DNA of 64,000 nt from an uncultured Methylococcaceae bacterium (GTDB lineage: Bacteria > Pseudomonadota > Gammaproteobacteria > Methylococcales > Methylomonadaceae), in assembly GCA_913056195.1 (NCBI GenBank), contig CAJXMF010000004.1, positions 33,090 through 97,089 on the forward strand, given 5' to 3'. The notes beneath the pieces were generated by a model. The model was not told where the DNA came from, made no database searches, and saw only the letters and a list, made by a program, of their open reading frames with translations. Position 1 is the first letter of the stretch. Every line of letters starts with the position of its first letter. Below are positions 1 to 12,420 of this stretch, piece after piece. A program made the position numbers and the translations under genes.

Positions 1-267
1 GATTTGATAAATACAACCACTGCCGGCGGCCAACAACCGTTTCATGGCAAATTCCGGCGATGTCTGCAAAAACAAGCGGGGATTGTCCGGTGGATCATTA
101 AACCGGGTGCTGAAAAAATCCAGCTGCGGATCGGTTCCCGTCGCATGACATAGTAGCGGCGTTTCCACCTCCAGCACCGCGCGCTGCTGAAAAAACTGAC
201 GAACAGCTATCAACATCTCGGCACGTTCGTGCATCACATCTAATGCACAACGCGGCCGCCAATCCAT
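1..267 (-). CDS. epmA: EF-P beta-lysine ligase EpmA (PoxA/GenX, LysRS paralogue), N-terminal part, truncated by window edge
   Basis: Reverse-strand translation from ATG at 267: [56 protein letters not shown]...; class II LysRS-like, no N-terminal anticodon-binding domain; next to efp. Confidence 0.88.
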   Translation of the reverse strand, partial: MDWRPRCALDVMHERAEMLIAVRQFFQQRAVLEVETPLLCHATGTDPQLDFFSTRFNDPPDNPRLFLQTSPEFAMKRLLAAGSGCIYQI

Positions 268-276
268 GTGTTTCAA

Positions 277-846
277 TTACTCTTTAACGCGGGAGACATA
301 CTCGCCGCTGCGCGTATCCACCTTAATCACCTCACCCGTCTGCACAAACAACGGCACCCGAACGACTGCACCCGTTTCCAATGTGGCCGGTTTACCACCG
401 CCACCCGAGGTATCGCCTTTCAAGCCCGGATCGGTTTCAGTAATCGCCAGTTCGACAAAATTAGGTGGCGAAACGCTCAAAGGCGAATCATTCCATAGTG
501 TCACAACACACATATCCTGTTCTTTCAGCCATTGTTTGGCCTCGGCGACGGCATTAGCATCGGCCTGATATTGTTCAAAGGTATCCGGCACCATAAAATA
601 CCAGAACTCGCCATCGTTATAGAGATACTGCATATCGATTTCAACGACATCAGCCCCTTCTACCGTTTCACCCGACTTGAATGTTCGCTCAATCACCCGG
701 CCATTTTTTAAATTTCGAACCTTGACTCGATTAAATGCCTGACCTTTACCCGGTTTGACAAACTCGTTTTCAACAATCGAATATGGATCTGAATCCAGCA
801 TAATTTTCAGGCCGGCCTTGAATTCATTGGTGCTATATGTCGCCAT
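277..846 (-). CDS. efp: Elongation factor P
   Basis: [53 protein letters not shown] loop with modifiable Lys; start set at MATYS rather than ORF start 882. Confidence 0.96.
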   Translation of the reverse strand: MATYSTNEFKAGLKIMLDSDPYSIVENEFVKPGKGQAFNRVKVRNLKNGRVIERTFKSGETVEGADVVEIDMQYLYNDGEFWYFMVPDTFEQYQADANAVAEAKQWLKEQDMCVVTLWNDSPLSVSPPNFVELAITETDPGLKGDTSGGGGKPATLETGAVVRVPLFVQTGEVIKVDTRSGEYVSRVKE

Positions 847-886
847 TTTTCCTCGCGTGAACAAACCATAAAGATAAAGCATTATA

Positions 887-1942
887 ATGGATAGATTTCG
901 CTATTCAACTGCTTTGATCAGAAACAAACCCTTGAAAACCATCGACACACTTAATCCAACAGCTTCGGAGTCCTGGCAACAACAACTCAACCATGCGTTC
1001 AGCCAGGTTGATGCCCTCTGTCATTATTTGAATATTGACATGGACAGCTTGCCTGAACTACAAGCAAATGCCTCATTTCCTGTCAAGGTGCCGCGCTGCT
1101 TTGCCGATTGCATGGAGCCGGGCAATCCTGATGACCCACTGCTGAAACAAGTCCTTCCCTTGCAGGAAGAAAACATCGCGGTTGCCGGTTTTGTTAGCGA
1201 TCCGGTCGGCGACCTGGCCGCTATGGCTGAAGCCGGCCTCATTCATAAATACCAGGGCCGCGCTCTGCTGATCACGACAGCCGCCTGTGCCATACACTGC
1301 CGTTATTGTTTCCGGCGCAATTTTCCCTACATCGACAATCAAATCACCCCACAAAAACGACATCGCGCACTGGATTATATCGCTCATCATAGCGAACTTG
1401 AGGAAATCATCCTCAGCGGCGGCGACCCTTTACTGCTGAGCGACAACAAGCTGGAACAACTGCTTGAAAACCTGCAAAAGATCCCACACATCAAACGCAT
1501 TCGACTACACAGTCGCTTGCCCGTTGTCCTTCCCGCCCGTATCACGCCGCATTTAGTTCAGCTACTCGCCTCCGGCCCGCAAAAAACCATTCTGGTATTG
1601 CACGCCAACCATCCAAACGAACTCAGTGCACAGGTTGCCGTGGCCTGCCAACAACTTAAATCCAGGAACATTACCCTGCTCAACCAAAGTGTTCTGCTAA
1701 AAGGCGTCAATGATTGCGCCGATACACTCTACGCTTTAAGTGAAAGACTGTTTGAATGCGATATTCTGCCCTATTATCTGCATCAACTCGACCCGGCTCA
1801 AGGCACGGCCCACTTCGCCATCAGTGACTCGAAAGCGTTATCCCTATACCATCAAATACAATCCCGATTACCCGGCTATCTGGTGCCTAAACTGGTTCGC
1901 GAAATTGCAGGAGCCGCTTATAAAATACCTTTGATGCGTTAA
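887..1942 (+). CDS. epmB: EF-P lysine 2,3-aminomutase EpmB (radical SAM)
   Basis: [15 protein letters not shown] radical SAM cluster motif, [13 protein letters not shown]; divergent from efp. Confidence 0.94.
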   Translation: MDRFRYSTALIRNKPLKTIDTLNPTASESWQQQLNHAFSQVDALCHYLNIDMDSLPELQANASFPVKVPRCFADCMEPGNPDDPLLKQVLPLQEENIAVAGFVSDPVGDLAAMAEAGLIHKYQGRALLITTAACAIHCRYCFRRNFPYIDNQITPQKRHRALDYIAHHSELEEIILSGGDPLLLSDNKLEQLLENLQKIPHIKRIRLHSRLPVVLPARITPHLVQLLASGPQKTILVLHANHPNELSAQVAVACQQLKSRNITLLNQSVLLKGVNDCADTLYALSERLFECDILPYYLHQLDPAQGTAHFAISDSKALSLYHQIQSRLPGYLVPKLVREIAGAAYKIPLMR

Positions 1943-2082
1943 CGGGATATTCCAATTGTAATGACTTGCCTATATCCCCCATACCTTATATTATAGAACG
2001 GTTACTATCTCCCAAAAATGAATGATATCCTTTCACGGTTATCAATTTCTAACAACAAGTAACATTCCAAAAGGAAACTACG

Positions 2083-2661
2083 ATGTCAAAAATCTTAGAC
2101 GAAATTCTGCTTGCCAACCGCGAATATGCCAGCACCTTTGACAAGGCTGATTTGCCGATGCCTCCAGGCCGGCATTTTGCCATCCTGACCTGCATGGACG
2201 CTCGCCTCGATCCGGCTAAATATGCGGGATTATCAGAAGGCGACGCACACGTCATCCGCAATGCTGGCGGCCGCGCCAGTGATGACGCCATCCGCTCACT
2301 TGTAATTTCATATAAACTGCTGGGTACCCGCGAATGGTTCGTGATTCACCATACCGATTGCGGCATGCAAACATTTACCGATAACGTTATGGAAGACTTG
2401 TTAAGTAAAAGTTTGAAAGCAGCCAGCATTGATGCCAATGGCTGGCATGATTGCTGCGAAGGCCCAGGCTCTGCGGATGGCAAATACATCAAGTGGCTGA
2501 CCATTAAAGACCAGCCCACAAGCGTAACCGAGGACGTCATTCGAATCAAATCACATCCTCTCGTTCCAAGCGACATTCCTGTTTACGGCTATATCTACGA
2601 TGTTAAATCCGGCAGTCTGATCGAAGTCCCTGAAGCGACAGAAGCGGGCAAAGTTCAGTAA
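2083..2661 (+). CDS. Beta-class carbonic anhydrase
   Basis: [37 protein letters not shown] and HHTDCGM zinc-binding motifs. Confidence 0.9.
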   Translation: MSKILDEILLANREYASTFDKADLPMPPGRHFAILTCMDARLDPAKYAGLSEGDAHVIRNAGGRASDDAIRSLVISYKLLGTREWFVIHHTDCGMQTFTDNVMEDLLSKSLKAASIDANGWHDCCEGPGSADGKYIKWLTIKDQPTSVTEDVIRIKSHPLVPSDIPVYGYIYDVKSGSLIEVPEATEAGKVQ

Positions 2662-2724
2662 CTATCGGACCCATAACCACCGGCGTCATGCTTGGGCCGG
2701 TGGTTTTCTGATAAACAATAAAAA

Positions 2725-2757
2725 AGCCGCCAGGTTTAAAACTGGCGGCTTTTTTAT
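2725..2757. terminator. Rho-independent terminator, probably bidirectional (carbonic anhydrase / tRNA-Leu)
   Basis: AGCCGCCAG-TTTAAAA-CTGGCGGCT stem flanked by A-run and T-run. Confidence 0.9.
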
Positions 2758-2762
2758 TTTTT

Positions 2763-2847
2763 TGGTGCCGATGGCCGGACTTGAACCGGCACGACCGAAG
2801 TCACCACCCCCTCAAGATGGCGTGTCTACCAATTTCACCACATCGGC
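2763..2847 (-). tRNA. leuU: tRNA-Leu (anticodon GAG), CCA encoded
   Basis: Minus strand GCCGATGTGGTGAAATTGGTAGACACGCCATCTTGAGGGGGTGGTGACTTCGGTCGTGCCGGTTCAAGTCCGGCCATCGGCACCA; acceptor GCCGATG/CATCGGC, anticodon loop TTGAGGG, GGTTCAAGTCC T-arm; same position relative to secG as E. coli leuU. Confidence 0.95.
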
Positions 2848-2855
2848 TTATTTGA

Positions 2856-3326
2856 TTATTTTTTTGCGTCGTCAGCTGGGTTTACAACGGCATCCTCAGC
2901 TTTCTGCGCAGTGCTACCCGCGTCTTTGACGTTCGGCGCGACTACTTTTTCACTTGCTTTTTTAGCCGCATCTGTTACAGCTGGCACCTCTTCTGTTGTT
3001 GCTGCCGCAGCCGTTGAACCAGAGCTTTCAGGAACATCGCTGGACAAAGGCACATCAGAAATTTCGGGCGTTTCCATAATATCGGTCGTTTGACCGGTAT
3101 TACCCGCTATAAAAGCCAAACCCAAACTCGTCATAAAAAACAATGCTGCAAGTATAGCTGTGGTTCTGGATAGAAAAGATGCTGCACCTTGCGCACCAAA
3201 AACAGAACCTGACGATCCGCTACCAAAAGCCGCGCCGGCATCCGCCCCTTTTCCATGCTGCATTAAAACCAGCCCGATAACACTCAAGCCCAGTAACACA
3301 TGGACAACGATAATAACCTGATACAT
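2856..3326 (-). CDS. secG: Preprotein translocase subunit SecG with long Ala-rich C-terminal tail
   Basis: [64 protein letters not shown]. Confidence 0.94.
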   Translation of the reverse strand: MYQVIIVVHVLLGLSVIGLVLMQHGKGADAGAAFGSGSSGSVFGAQGAASFLSRTTAILAALFFMTSLGLAFIAGNTGQTTDIMETPEISDVPLSSDVPESSGSTAAAATTEEVPAVTDAAKKASEKVVAPNVKDAGSTAQKAEDAVVNPADDAKK

Positions 3327-3342
3327 ATTTCCCTACTACTTG

Positions 3343-4089
3343 TTAAACTGAGCGATAAATGCTCAAGAATGATTCGGCATCTAATGATGCGCCACCAATC
3401 AACCCGCCATCAATGTCGTTCATAGACAAAAGCTCTCCGGCATTTTCGGGCTTCATGCTGCCACCATAAAGAATTTGTACATTTTTAGCGACGTCCGCAT
3501 TTTGTTTGGCCAAGCCTTCACGAATGTATTGGTGAACTTCTTGTGCCTGTTCTGCAGTCGCCGTTTTACCGGTACCAATCGCCCACACGGGTTCGTAAGC
3601 AATGACCGCATTCGCCAAGGCGTCCACTCCGGCCGCCTCAATGACGACGCCGAGCTGCTGATCAATGACCGAAAAGGTTTTATCCTGTTCGCGTTCTTCC
3701 AAAGTTTCGCCAATACACAAAACCGGCGTCACGCCTTGTTTTTGCGCCTGACAAAAGCGTGCCGCCACGGACGCATCGGTATCGCCATAATAAGTACGAC
3801 GTTCTGAGTGACCCACCAGCGCATAAGTGCACCCGCAATCTTTCAGCATGGTTGCTGAAATTTCACCCGTATAAGCCCCTTTTTCCTGATCGGCGACATT
3901 CTGTGCACCCAGCGCCACAGGAGTTGACTCAATGATACTAAGAACATCAGACAGATAAACAAAAGGAACACAAACGGCTATCCCCTGATCCCCCGCATCC
4001 AGGCCAGCAACAATCGCTTTTGCAAGCGCTTGACTTTCCGCGCGAGTCCCATTCATTTTCCAGTTTCCCATGATCAAAGTTTGACGCAT
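3343..4089 (-). CDS. tpiA: Triosephosphate isomerase
   Basis: MRQTLIMGNWKMNG..., AYEPVWAIGTGKTA, LYGGSMKPENA. Confidence 0.97.
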   Translation of the reverse strand: MRQTLIMGNWKMNGTRAESQALAKAIVAGLDAGDQGIAVCVPFVYLSDVLSIIESTPVALGAQNVADQEKGAYTGEISATMLKDCGCTYALVGHSERRTYYGDTDASVAARFCQAQKQGVTPVLCIGETLEEREQDKTFSVIDQQLGVVIEAAGVDALANAVIAYEPVWAIGTGKTATAEQAQEVHQYIREGLAKQNADVAKNVQILYGGSMKPENAGELLSMNDIDGGLIGGASLDAESFLSIYRSV

Positions 4090-4145
4090 CACTCAACTCC
4101 AGGACAATATAAAACCCGCTATATTAAAGGGAATGGAACTGTTTT

Positions 4146-5492
4146 TCAAGCAGTGATTGCATTCCTGACATCTTCAGCCAGCTGATGAGCATATTTTACA
4201 ACCTCATCGGCATTGACACCTTCGACCATCACCCGAATCAGCGGTTCGGTTCCGGACGCGCGTAATAATACCCGTCCATTGTCGCCCAGTTTCTTTTCAA
4301 CCGCAGCAACAGCCTTTTTAATGCTATCAAACTTATTGATATCGACTTTTTTGGCGACACGGACATTAACCAGCTCCATCGGATATTTTTGCATCCCGGA
4401 TTTCAATTCTGCCAGGCTCTTTCCGCTCACTTGCATTTCAGACAATACTTGTAATGCCGCAACAATGCCGTCACCGGTTGTCGTTCTGTCCAGGCAAATA
4501 ATATGCCCTGAACCTTCGCCACCTAAAACACCGTTTTCCTTGAGTAACATTTCCATGACATAGCGGTCACCGACATTGGCGCGCATCAACGTTATCCCTT
4601 CAGCCTTTAAGGCATGCTCCATCCCCAGATTTGTCATCAACGTGCCGACAACAGGCCCTGTTAACTGTCCGGCTTTCAAGCGTGATTTCGCGATGATATA
4701 AATCAGCTCATCGCCATCGACAACCTCACCCTGATGATCGACCATAATCAGACGGTCACCATCACCATCCAAGGCAATACCCAAATCCGCACGGTATTCC
4801 TTGACTTTTTCGACCAGCGCTTGCGTATTCGTCGCGCCACAATCTTCATTGATATTCAACCCATCCGGATTGACGCCAATGGAAACGACTTCGGCCCCAA
4901 TTTCCCTGAACACATGCGGTGCAATATGATACGTCGCGCCATTGGCGCAATCGACCACGATACGCATGCCGCTAAAGTCGAGTTTTAAGGGTACGGTTGA
5001 TTTACAAAACTCGATATAACGACCGGCCGCATCACTGACCCGTTGCACTTTACCTAATTGAGATGAGTCCACCGTGGTCATGTCTGAATCGATATAGCGT
5101 TCTATTTGATATTCCAGTTCATCAGGCAGCTTGGTACCTTCGACCGAAAAAAACTTGATGCCGTTGTCAAAATAAGGATTATGCGAGGCGCTGATTACGA
5201 TTCCGGCACGCGCCCGTAATGTCCGGGTCAAATACGCAATACCCGGGGTCGGCATGGGGCCAAGCATTTTTGCATCGACACCGGCGGCCGACAGCCCGGC
5301 TTCCAGTGCGGATTCAAACATATAACCTGAAATACGGGTATCTTTGCCGACCAGAATAAAACCACGCCCTTCCTTGGCAAAGACCCGGCCGACTGCCCAA
5401 CCCAGTTTCAATACAAAATCGGCCGTGATTGGATAATCGCCAACCTTTCCTCGAATCCCATCGGTACCAAAATATTTTTTATTTGTGCTCAT
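4146..5492 (-). CDS. glmM: Phosphoglucosamine mutase
   Basis: [56 protein letters not shown]. Confidence 0.97.
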   Translation of the reverse strand: MSTNKKYFGTDGIRGKVGDYPITADFVLKLGWAVGRVFAKEGRGFILVGKDTRISGYMFESALEAGLSAAGVDAKMLGPMPTPGIAYLTRTLRARAGIVISASHNPYFDNGIKFFSVEGTKLPDELEYQIERYIDSDMTTVDSSQLGKVQRVSDAAGRYIEFCKSTVPLKLDFSGMRIVVDCANGATYHIAPHVFREIGAEVVSIGVNPDGLNINEDCGATNTQALVEKVKEYRADLGIALDGDGDRLIMVDHQGEVVDGDELIYIIAKSRLKAGQLTGPVVGTLMTNLGMEHALKAEGITLMRANVGDRYVMEMLLKENGVLGGEGSGHIICLDRTTTGDGIVAALQVLSEMQVSGKSLAELKSGMQKYPMELVNVRVAKKVDINKFDSIKKAVAAVEKKLGDNGRVLLRASGTEPLIRVMVEGVNADEVVKYAHQLAEDVRNAITA

Positions 5493-5527
5493 ATTTCTGT
5501 TTGCCGTTGCTATGTATACTCAAAAAA

Positions 5528-5550
5528 AAAGAGGCGGTAAAGCCTCTTTT
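5528..5550. terminator. Terminator-like hairpin between ftsH and glmM
   Basis: AAAGAGGC-GGTAAA-GCCTCTTTT. Confidence 0.7.
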
Positions 5551-5563
5551 AGTGTAGTCCGTT

Positions 5564-7474
5564 TTACGATTTCTGCCCGGCCGCATCACCTGACGGCGAC
5601 TCTTTTTCATCTGACTTCGCACCCACACGACCACCTTTAGATGCCGAATCATCATCCCAGTCTTCCGGCTTTCTGATCGGGCGTCGGTTTATCGCATCAT
5701 CAATCTGATCTTTATCGATCGTTTCATACTTAATCAACGCTTCCGCCATGGCATGCAGAATATCCACATTTTCCTTGAGGATTTTATCGGCGCGATCGTA
5801 ATTGCGGTCAATAATGGCGCGCACTTCTTCATCGATCAAATGCGCGGTATCTTCGGCCACGGTTTTATGCTGTGTCACCGAGCGCCCCAGAAAAACCTCG
5901 CCTTCTTCTTCACTATACGTCAAAGGCCCGAGCCGTTGCGAAAGCCCCCATTTTGTCACCATATTACGGGCAATTTCAGTTGCACGCTCGATGTCATTTG
6001 ATGCACCGGTAGACACTTCCTCCCAGCCAAAAATCAATTCTTCGGCAATACGACCGCCATACAGACTGGAAATCTTACTGTCGAGTTTGCGCTTGCTCAT
6101 GCTATATTCATCATGCTCGGGAAGAAACATCGTCACACCCAATGCACGCCCCCTCGGCATGATACTGACTTTATAGACCGGATCATGCTCCGGCACCATT
6201 TTTCCGACGATGGCATGGCCGGCTTCATGATACGCCGTCATTTTCTTTTCTTTTTCAGTCATCACCATAGAGCGGCGCTCCGCCCCCATGATGAGCTTGT
6301 CTTTGGCCATTTCCAAATCCGCCATCGTCACCAGCTTTTTGCTCAGTCGCGCGGCCTGCAAGGCGGCCTCATTGACCAGGTTAGCCAGATCAGCTCCTGA
6401 AAACCCCGGCGTACCTTGAGCAATATATTTGACCTCCACATCATCGGCAGTCGGCACTTTACGCAAATGAACCTTCAGGATTTGTTCACGCCCTTTGACA
6501 TCCGGCAAGCCAACGACCACCTGCCGGTCGAAACGTCCAGGACGCAATAAGGCTTTATCCAATACATCAGCGCGGTTGGTTGCGGCAATAACAATAATGC
6601 CTTCATTGCCTTCAAAACCATCCATTTCGACTAACAGCTGATTCAAGGTTTGTTCGCGCTCATCATTACCGCCCCCTAAACCGGCGCCCCGAGAACGCCC
6701 TACAGCATCGATCTCATCGATAAAGATAATACAAGGGGCATGTTTTTTAGCTTCTTCAAATAAATCCCTGACCCGAGATGCACCGACGCCGACAAACATT
6801 TCCACAAAGTCAGAACCTGAAATGGTAAAAAACGGTACTTTTGCTTCACCGGCAATTGCACGTGCCAACAGGGTTTTACCCGTTCCTGGCGGCCCAACCA
6901 TCAACGCACCTTTTGGCACCCGACCACCCAGCTTCTGATACTTGGCGGGGTCTTTCAAAAAATCCACCATCTCAGCCACTTCTTCTTTGGCCTCATCACA
7001 GCCGGCAACATCATCAAAGGTCACTTTGTTTTGTTTCGGATCAATCATTCTGGCCTTGTTCTTGCCAAAACCCAACGCGCCACCTCGACCTCCGGCACCA
7101 CCTTGCATTTGCCGCATAAAAAACACCCATACGGCAATCAACAGCAAGATTGGCCCAAACGAGATAAACATCTGCATGAGAAAAGAAGGCTCTTCCGGCG
7201 GTTTGGCCTTAATATCCACACCATCGGCAATTAAATCATCCACCAGGTGAATATCATTCGGTGCATAACTTTTAAACAGTTGTCCGCTGCGCATTTTGCC
7301 GATGATTTTGTGATCCTCAATAACCACCTCCTGAACCTGACCGGCTTTGGCAGCATCCAGAAACTGGCTATAGGACAGGTTTTCCGCGGTCTGAAGCCCC
7401 CTGGGGCCAAAATTGTTGAAAACAGACATCAATACGATGGCGATGATGACCCACAACACCAGATTTTTAAACAT
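5564..7474 (-). CDS. ftsH: ATP-dependent zinc metalloprotease FtsH
   Basis: [24 protein letters not shown]-terminus; [18 protein letters not shown] Walker A; HEAGH zinc site; start set 6 codons inside the ORF. Confidence 0.97.
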   Translation of the reverse strand: MFKNLVLWVIIAIVLMSVFNNFGPRGLQTAENLSYSQFLDAAKAGQVQEVVIEDHKIIGKMRSGQLFKSYAPNDIHLVDDLIADGVDIKAKPPEEPSFLMQMFISFGPILLLIAVWVFFMRQMQGGAGGRGGALGFGKNKARMIDPKQNKVTFDDVAGCDEAKEEVAEMVDFLKDPAKYQKLGGRVPKGALMVGPPGTGKTLLARAIAGEAKVPFFTISGSDFVEMFVGVGASRVRDLFEEAKKHAPCIIFIDEIDAVGRSRGAGLGGGNDEREQTLNQLLVEMDGFEGNEGIIVIAATNRADVLDKALLRPGRFDRQVVVGLPDVKGREQILKVHLRKVPTADDVEVKYIAQGTPGFSGADLANLVNEAALQAARLSKKLVTMADLEMAKDKLIMGAERRSMVMTEKEKKMTAYHEAGHAIVGKMVPEHDPVYKVSIMPRGRALGVTMFLPEHDEYSMSKRKLDSKISSLYGGRIAEELIFGWEEVSTGASNDIERATEIARNMVTKWGLSQRLGPLTYSEEEGEVFLGRSVTQHKTVAEDTAHLIDEEVRAIIDRNYDRADKILKENVDILHAMAEALIKYETIDKDQIDDAINRRPIRKPEDWDDDSASKGGRVGAKSDEKESPSGDAAGQKS

Positions 7475-7587
7475 ATCGTTCAAATTACACACTCCAGACT
7501 GATTCGTCTCGAAAAATTAAGAATTAATTGTAACAAGGATTAACCTGAGGATTTACTGCAAAATATTGTGCAACCCATGAAACCACG

Positions 7588-8214
7588 CTAAGTCGGCCTT
7601 TTAAAACCCTTTGCCAGGATATAAACTTCATTACTCCTGGCTCGCGAGGCTTTGGGTTTTCGGATAACCACCGATGAAAAACTCGCCTTCACTTGCCGGT
7701 GATATTCATCGAAACCTGCTCCCTGAAACATCTTGATTAAAAATATCCCCTCCTGGCATAACAGGGTATTAGCCGCATCAAGCGCCAACTCGCCCAGATA
7801 AATGGCACGCGGCAAATCAACCGCCTTGTTGCCACTCAGATTCGGTGCCATATCGGATAATAAAAGATGCACCGGAGCGCCGGCCAAAACCGTGTACAGC
7901 TGTTCCAACACCTCATCCTCCCGAAAATCGCCCTGAATAAAATCGACACCGGTAATCGGCTCGATAGGCAACAAATCCAGGCCGATGACTTTATTTTTTT
8001 TACTGACTATTTTTCTGACGTATTCAGTCCAGCCACCGGGCGCTGCACCGAGATCGACAACATTCATATCAGGTCGAATAATCTTGTCTTTGTCCTGAAT
8101 TTCCATCAGTTTAAAAACTGCTCGGGAGCGCAAGCCCATCGCCTGGGCTTTTTTGACATATTCATCCTGAAAATGCTCTTGCATCCATTGATTACTGCTT
8201 TTACTTCTCGCCAT
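7588..8214 (-). CDS. rlmE: 23S rRNA (uridine-2'-O)-methyltransferase
   Basis: MARSKSSNQWMQEHFQDEYVKKAQAMGLRSRAVFKLMEIQ, VVDLGAAPGGWTEY; adjacent to ftsH. Confidence 0.96.
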   Translation of the reverse strand: MARSKSSNQWMQEHFQDEYVKKAQAMGLRSRAVFKLMEIQDKDKIIRPDMNVVDLGAAPGGWTEYVRKIVSKKNKVIGLDLLPIEPITGVDFIQGDFREDEVLEQLYTVLAGAPVHLLLSDMAPNLSGNKAVDLPRAIYLGELALDAANTLLCQEGIFLIKMFQGAGFDEYHRQVKASFSSVVIRKPKASRARSNEVYILAKGFKRPT

Positions 8215-8297
8215 ATTGTTGGGTAGTGTAGAATTAGGTCTTCTTATACGCTATGCCATTCTGCATAGGAAACGTACCTAACGACTAAAGGTTAACT

Positions 8298-8564
8298 GTG
8301 AACGCTGCTGAAAAAAAGAAACTAAAATCTCAGGCCCATGCCTTAAAACCCGTTGTCACAATTGGTCAATTGGGATTAACGGAAGCGGTTATCAAAGAAA
8401 CAGATATCGCACTCAACGCCCATGAGCTGATTAAGATTAAAATCCGAGCCAACAAGGAACAACGCCTTGAAATTCAACATCAGCTTTGCCAGGAAACACA
8501 TGCAGAGCCTGTTCAGATGATCGGACAAATTGCTGTTATTTATAGAAAAAACCTGGATAAATAA
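8298..8564 (+). CDS. yhbY: RNA-binding protein YhbY (CRM domain)
   Basis: AHALKPVVTIGQLGLTEAVIKETDIALNAHELIKIKI; divergent from rlmE as in E. coli. Confidence 0.93.
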   Translation: MNAAEKKKLKSQAHALKPVVTIGQLGLTEAVIKETDIALNAHELIKIKIRANKEQRLEIQHQLCQETHAEPVQMIGQIAVIYRKNLDK

Positions 8565-8572
8565 AACAACGT

Positions 8573-8606
8573 CGGTTAAGCCACAGTAAAACCAGCGGCT
8601 TAACCG
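8573..8606. terminator. Intergenic hairpin between convergent yhbY and greA
   Basis: Perfect 10-bp stem CGGTTAAGCC...GGCTTAACCG, 14-nt loop; no strong T-run. Confidence 0.5.
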
Positions 8607-8621
8607 TAAGCCCCCAATCGT

Positions 8622-9098
8622 CTAAATATATTCTATTTTGATAATTTCGTATTCTTTCTCACCACCCGGGGCCTTAACCGTCACCACATCTTCAACTTCC
8701 TTGCCAATCAACGCCCTGGCAATCGGTGAGCCGATCGAAATACGCCCAGCCTTGATATCGGCTTCATCTTCACCCACGATTTGATAAGTCACCGTTTTTT
8801 CGTCATCTATATCTTCAATCGTTACCGTTGAGCCAAAAACAACCTTGCCTTTGGCATCCATTTGCGTCACATCGATAATTGTGGCATTGGCCAACTTGCC
8901 TTCTATTTCGGCAATACGGCCTTCCGCAAAACTCTGTTGTTCCCGTGCGGCATGGTATTCGGCGTTTTCTTTCAAATCACCGTGTTCCCGCGCTTCGGCT
9001 ATCGCCGCAATAATGCGCGGACGAATGACTGTTTTTAGTTCTTCCAGTTCTTCACGCAATTTATTTGCGCCCGTAACCGTTAAAGGAAATTTTTGCAT
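8622..9098 (-). CDS. greA: Transcription elongation factor GreA
   Basis: [55 protein letters not shown]. Confidence 0.96.
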   Translation of the reverse strand: MQKFPLTVTGANKLREELEELKTVIRPRIIAAIAEAREHGDLKENAEYHAAREQQSFAEGRIAEIEGKLANATIIDVTQMDAKGKVVFGSTVTIEDIDDEKTVTYQIVGEDEADIKAGRISIGSPIARALIGKEVEDVVTVKAPGGEKEYEIIKIEYI

Positions 9099-9188
9099 AA
9101 ACCACTCCATCTCATAGCCACCGCCATCCTGTTGATGCGGTGTTTTAAAAACTTTACAAAGGTCTTGTCAAAAACAAAACCGCTTTCA

Positions 9189-12100
9189 TTACACGTTTTC
9201 GTGCAGATCTTTCAATTGATTGACACTGCCCGCATCGAGTTCACCCAGCGCAAAGCATGCCGCCTTAGCACCTGCCATGGTGGTGTAATAGGTTACTCGG
9301 TGCTGCAAGGCTTCACGCCGCATGGTGAACGAGTCGGCGATTGATTTCAGGCCTTCGGTGGTATTGATAATCAACTGAATCTGATCATTCTTGATCATGT
9401 CGACCGTATTCGGTCGCCCTTCGTTCACTTTAAACACCACTTCACAATCAATACCGGCATCCTGCAACACTTTCGCCGTCCCTTTAGTCGCCACAATCTG
9501 ATAATTTTTATCGATCAACATGTGGGCAATTTCAGCCGCTTTGGGTTTGTCGCGCTCACGAATACTCATCAGCACCTTACCACTGTGGCTTAAATCCACG
9601 CCTGCGGCGCGCTGCGATTTCGCGAATGCCTCACCAAAGGTTTCGCCAACGCCCATGACTTCGCCGGTCGATTTCATTTCCGGCCCTAACAAGGGGTCTA
9701 CGCCTGGAAATTTAACGAACGGAAATACCGCTTCTTTGACCGAATAATACTCAGGGATTCTTTCTTCGGTAACGCCCTGTTGTTTAAGGGTTGTTCCCGC
9801 CATGACCCGGGCGGCAATCTTGGCCAGTGGATAACCGGTCGCCTTGGACACAAACGGTGCGGTTCGAGATGCGCGGGGATTGACTTCCAAAACGTAAACC
9901 GTTTCGCCCTGAATCGCAAACTGCGTATTCATCAAACCACGCACACCCAAAGCTTCGGCCATGCGTGCCACCTGTTCTCGCAACTGCATTTGCAAATGCT
10001 CGGCTAAATCATAAGGCGGAATCGAACAGGCTGAATCACCCGAATGCACCCCGGCCTGCTCGATATGCTCCATCAAGCCGCCGATCAGCACCGTTTCGCC
10101 ATCATAAATAGCATCGACATCCATTTCCACCGCATCATCGAGAAAACGATCCAGCAACACCGGCGAATCGTTGGATACGCTAACGGCCTCTTTCATATAA
10201 CGCTGCAAACCGTCTTCATCGGTCACGATTTCCATGGCGCGACCGCCCAACACATATGAAGGCCGCACCACCAACGGATATCCCAGTTCCTTGGCGGCAT
10301 TGAGCGCCTGCTCGACCGAACGGGCCGTCGCATTCGGTGGCTGTTTAAGTCCTAATCGTTCCAGCAATTTCTGGAAACGTTCGCGATCTTCGGCCAAATC
10401 AATAGAATCCGGCGAGGTGCCAATAATCGGCGCGCCCAACGCCTCCAAAGCGCGGGCCAATTTCAATGGCGTCTGGCCGCCATATTGCACAATCACCCCT
10501 TTAGGTTTTTCCAGAGCGATAATCTCCAGCACATCTTCCAGCGTCAAGGGCTCAAAATACAATCGGTCTGAGGTATCAAAATCGGTCGATACTGTTTCCG
10601 GGTTGCAATTGATCATGATGGTTTCATAACCGTCTTCGCGTAAGGCCAATGCAGCATGAACACAGCAATAATCAAATTCAATCCCCTGACCGATGCGGTT
10701 TGGACCACCGCCGAGAATAATAATCTTATCCCGATCGGTTGGCCGTGCTTCGCATTCCATCTCGTAGGTGGAATACAAATAGGCGGTATCCGAGGCAAAT
10801 TCGGCCGCACAGGAATCAATCCGCTTATACACCGGCCGAATATTTTGCTTGTGTCGCGCATTACGTATTTCAGACTCTTTAGTATCGAGCAATTTGGCCA
10901 ACCGGGCATCGGAAAAGCCTTTACGCTTCAAGCGTAACAAGGTTTCCGCCGACACGGTTGCCAGCGTTTTGGTCGCCAGAGTTTTTTCAGTGTCAACCAG
11001 ATCCTGAATCTGCGCCAAAAACCAAGGGTCAATCTTGCTGGCTTCGTGAATATCTTCAAAGGACAAACCGCCACGAAATGCATCTGCGACATACCAAAGC
11101 CGATGCGGCCCAGGATGACGCAGCTCACTCAATATGGTGTCCTGAGCATTATCCGCCGCCAGATCAATCCATTCATCCAGGCCATCGACACCCACCTCAA
11201 GTCCGCGCAAAGCCTTTTGCAGGGATTCCTGAAACGTGCGCCCGATTGCCATAACCTCGCCAACCGATTTCATTTGGGTGGTCAAGCGGTCATCGGCCTG
11301 CGAAAATTTTTCAAAGGTAAAACGCGGCACCTTGGTGACGACATAATCAATTGTCGGCTCAAAGGACGCCGGTGTCGCCCCGCCGGTAATTTCGTTTTTC
11401 AATTCATCCAGGGTGTAACCAACCGCCAGTTTGGCCGCCACCTTGGCGATAGGAAAACCTGTCGCCTTCGATGCCAGCGCTGAAGAGCGCGATACCCGGG
11501 GATTCATTTCGATCACGACCAGACGGCCATTATCCGGGTTGATGGCAACCTGCACATTAGAGCCACCCGTATCGACGCCAATTTCACGCAATACCGCCAG
11601 CGAAACATTCCTGAGAATCTGATACTCCTTGTCCGTCAACGTTTGTGCCGGGGCTACCGTGATCGAATCACCAGTATGCACGCCCATCGGATCAAGATTT
11701 TCGATTGAACAGACGATGATGCAATTATCTTTGGAATCGCGCACCACCTCCATTTCGTATTCCTTCCAACCGAGTACCGATTCTTCAATCAGTAATTCCC
11801 TGGTCGGCGACAATTCCAGGCCACGCTCGCAAATTTCGATAAACTCTTCTTTGTTGTAAGCGATACCACCGCCGCTACCACCCATGGTAAATGACGGCCG
11901 GATAATAGTTGGATAGCCGACCTTGGCCTGTGCGGCAAAAGCCTCTTCCATATTATGTGCCGTTTCCGAACGCGGCACGTCAAAGCCGATACGGCGCATG
12001 GCCTGATTGAACAAATCCCGGTCTTCAGCTTTATGAATGGCTTCTTTGGTCGCGCCGATCATTTCAACCTGATACTTCTCCAGCACACCGTGTGCATCCA

Positions 12101-12404
12101 GATCCAAAGCACAATTCAAAGCAATCTGTCCGCCCATGGTCGGTAAAATGGCATCGGGCCGTTCTTTGGCGATGATTTTTTCGACCGTCTGCCAATCAAT
12201 CGGCTCAATATAGATAGCATCGGCCATATCCGGATCCGTCATAATCGTCGCTGGATTGGAGTTAACCAGAATGACGCGATAGCCTTCTTCACGTAATGCT
12301 TTACAGGCTTGTGTGCCTGAATAGTCAAACTCACAGGCCTGACCAATCACAATAGGGCCCGCGCCCAGCAATAAAATGGATTTTATATCGGTTCTTTTTG
12401 GCAT
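9189..12404 (-). CDS. carB: Carbamoyl-phosphate synthase large subunit
   Basis: 1071 aa, [42 protein letters not shown], duplicated ATP-grasp halves. Confidence 0.98.
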   Translation of the reverse strand: MPKRTDIKSILLLGAGPIVIGQACEFDYSGTQACKALREEGYRVILVNSNPATIMTDPDMADAIYIEPIDWQTVEKIIAKERPDAILPTMGGQIALNCALDLDAHGVLEKYQVEMIGATKEAIHKAEDRDLFNQAMRRIGFDVPRSETAHNMEEAFAAQAKVGYPTIIRPSFTMGGSGGGIAYNKEEFIEICERGLELSPTRELLIEESVLGWKEYEMEVVRDSKDNCIIVCSIENLDPMGVHTGDSITVAPAQTLTDKEYQILRNVSLAVLREIGVDTGGSNVQVAINPDNGRLVVIEMNPRVSRSSALASKATGFPIAKVAAKLAVGYTLDELKNEITGGATPASFEPTIDYVVTKVPRFTFEKFSQADDRLTTQMKSVGEVMAIGRTFQESLQKALRGLEVGVDGLDEWIDLAADNAQDTILSELRHPGPHRLWYVADAFRGGLSFEDIHEASKIDPWFLAQIQDLVDTEKTLATKTLATVSAETLLRLKRKGFSDARLAKLLDTKESEIRNARHKQNIRPVYKRIDSCAAEFASDTAYLYSTYEMECEARPTDRDKIIILGGGPNRIGQGIEFDYCCVHAALALREDGYETIMINCNPETVSTDFDTSDRLYFEPLTLEDVLEIIALEKPKGVIVQYGGQTPLKLARALEALGAPIIGTSPDSIDLAEDRERFQKLLERLGLKQPPNATARSVEQALNAAKELGYPLVVRPSYVLGGRAMEIVTDEDGLQRYMKEAVSVSNDSPVLLDRFLDDAVEMDVDAIYDGETVLIGGLMEHIEQAGVHSGDSACSIPPYDLAEHLQMQLREQVARMAEALGVRGLMNTQFAIQGETVYVLEVNPRASRTAPFVSKATGYPLAKIAARVMAGTTLKQQGVTEERIPEYYSVKEAVFPFVKFPGVDPLLGPEMKSTGEVMGVGETFGEAFAKSQRAAGVDLSHSGKVLMSIRERDKPKAAEIAHMLIDKNYQIVATKGTAKVLQDAGIDCEVVFKVNEGRPNTVDMIKNDQIQLIINTTEGLKSIADSFTMRREALQHRVTYYTTMAGAKAACFALGELDAGSVNQLKDLHENV

Positions 12405-12420
12405 GTTCTTCCGCTTGGCG

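Noticed and set aside
266-568. ORF of 100 aa on + strand
   Set aside because: Antisense to efp and the efp-epmA junction; no family resemblance and overlaps strong coding sequence.
9093-12146. Many + strand ORFs antisense to carB (e.g. 10234-10629, 11046-11483)
   Set aside because: carB is unambiguous on the minus strand; these are frame shadows with low-complexity composition.
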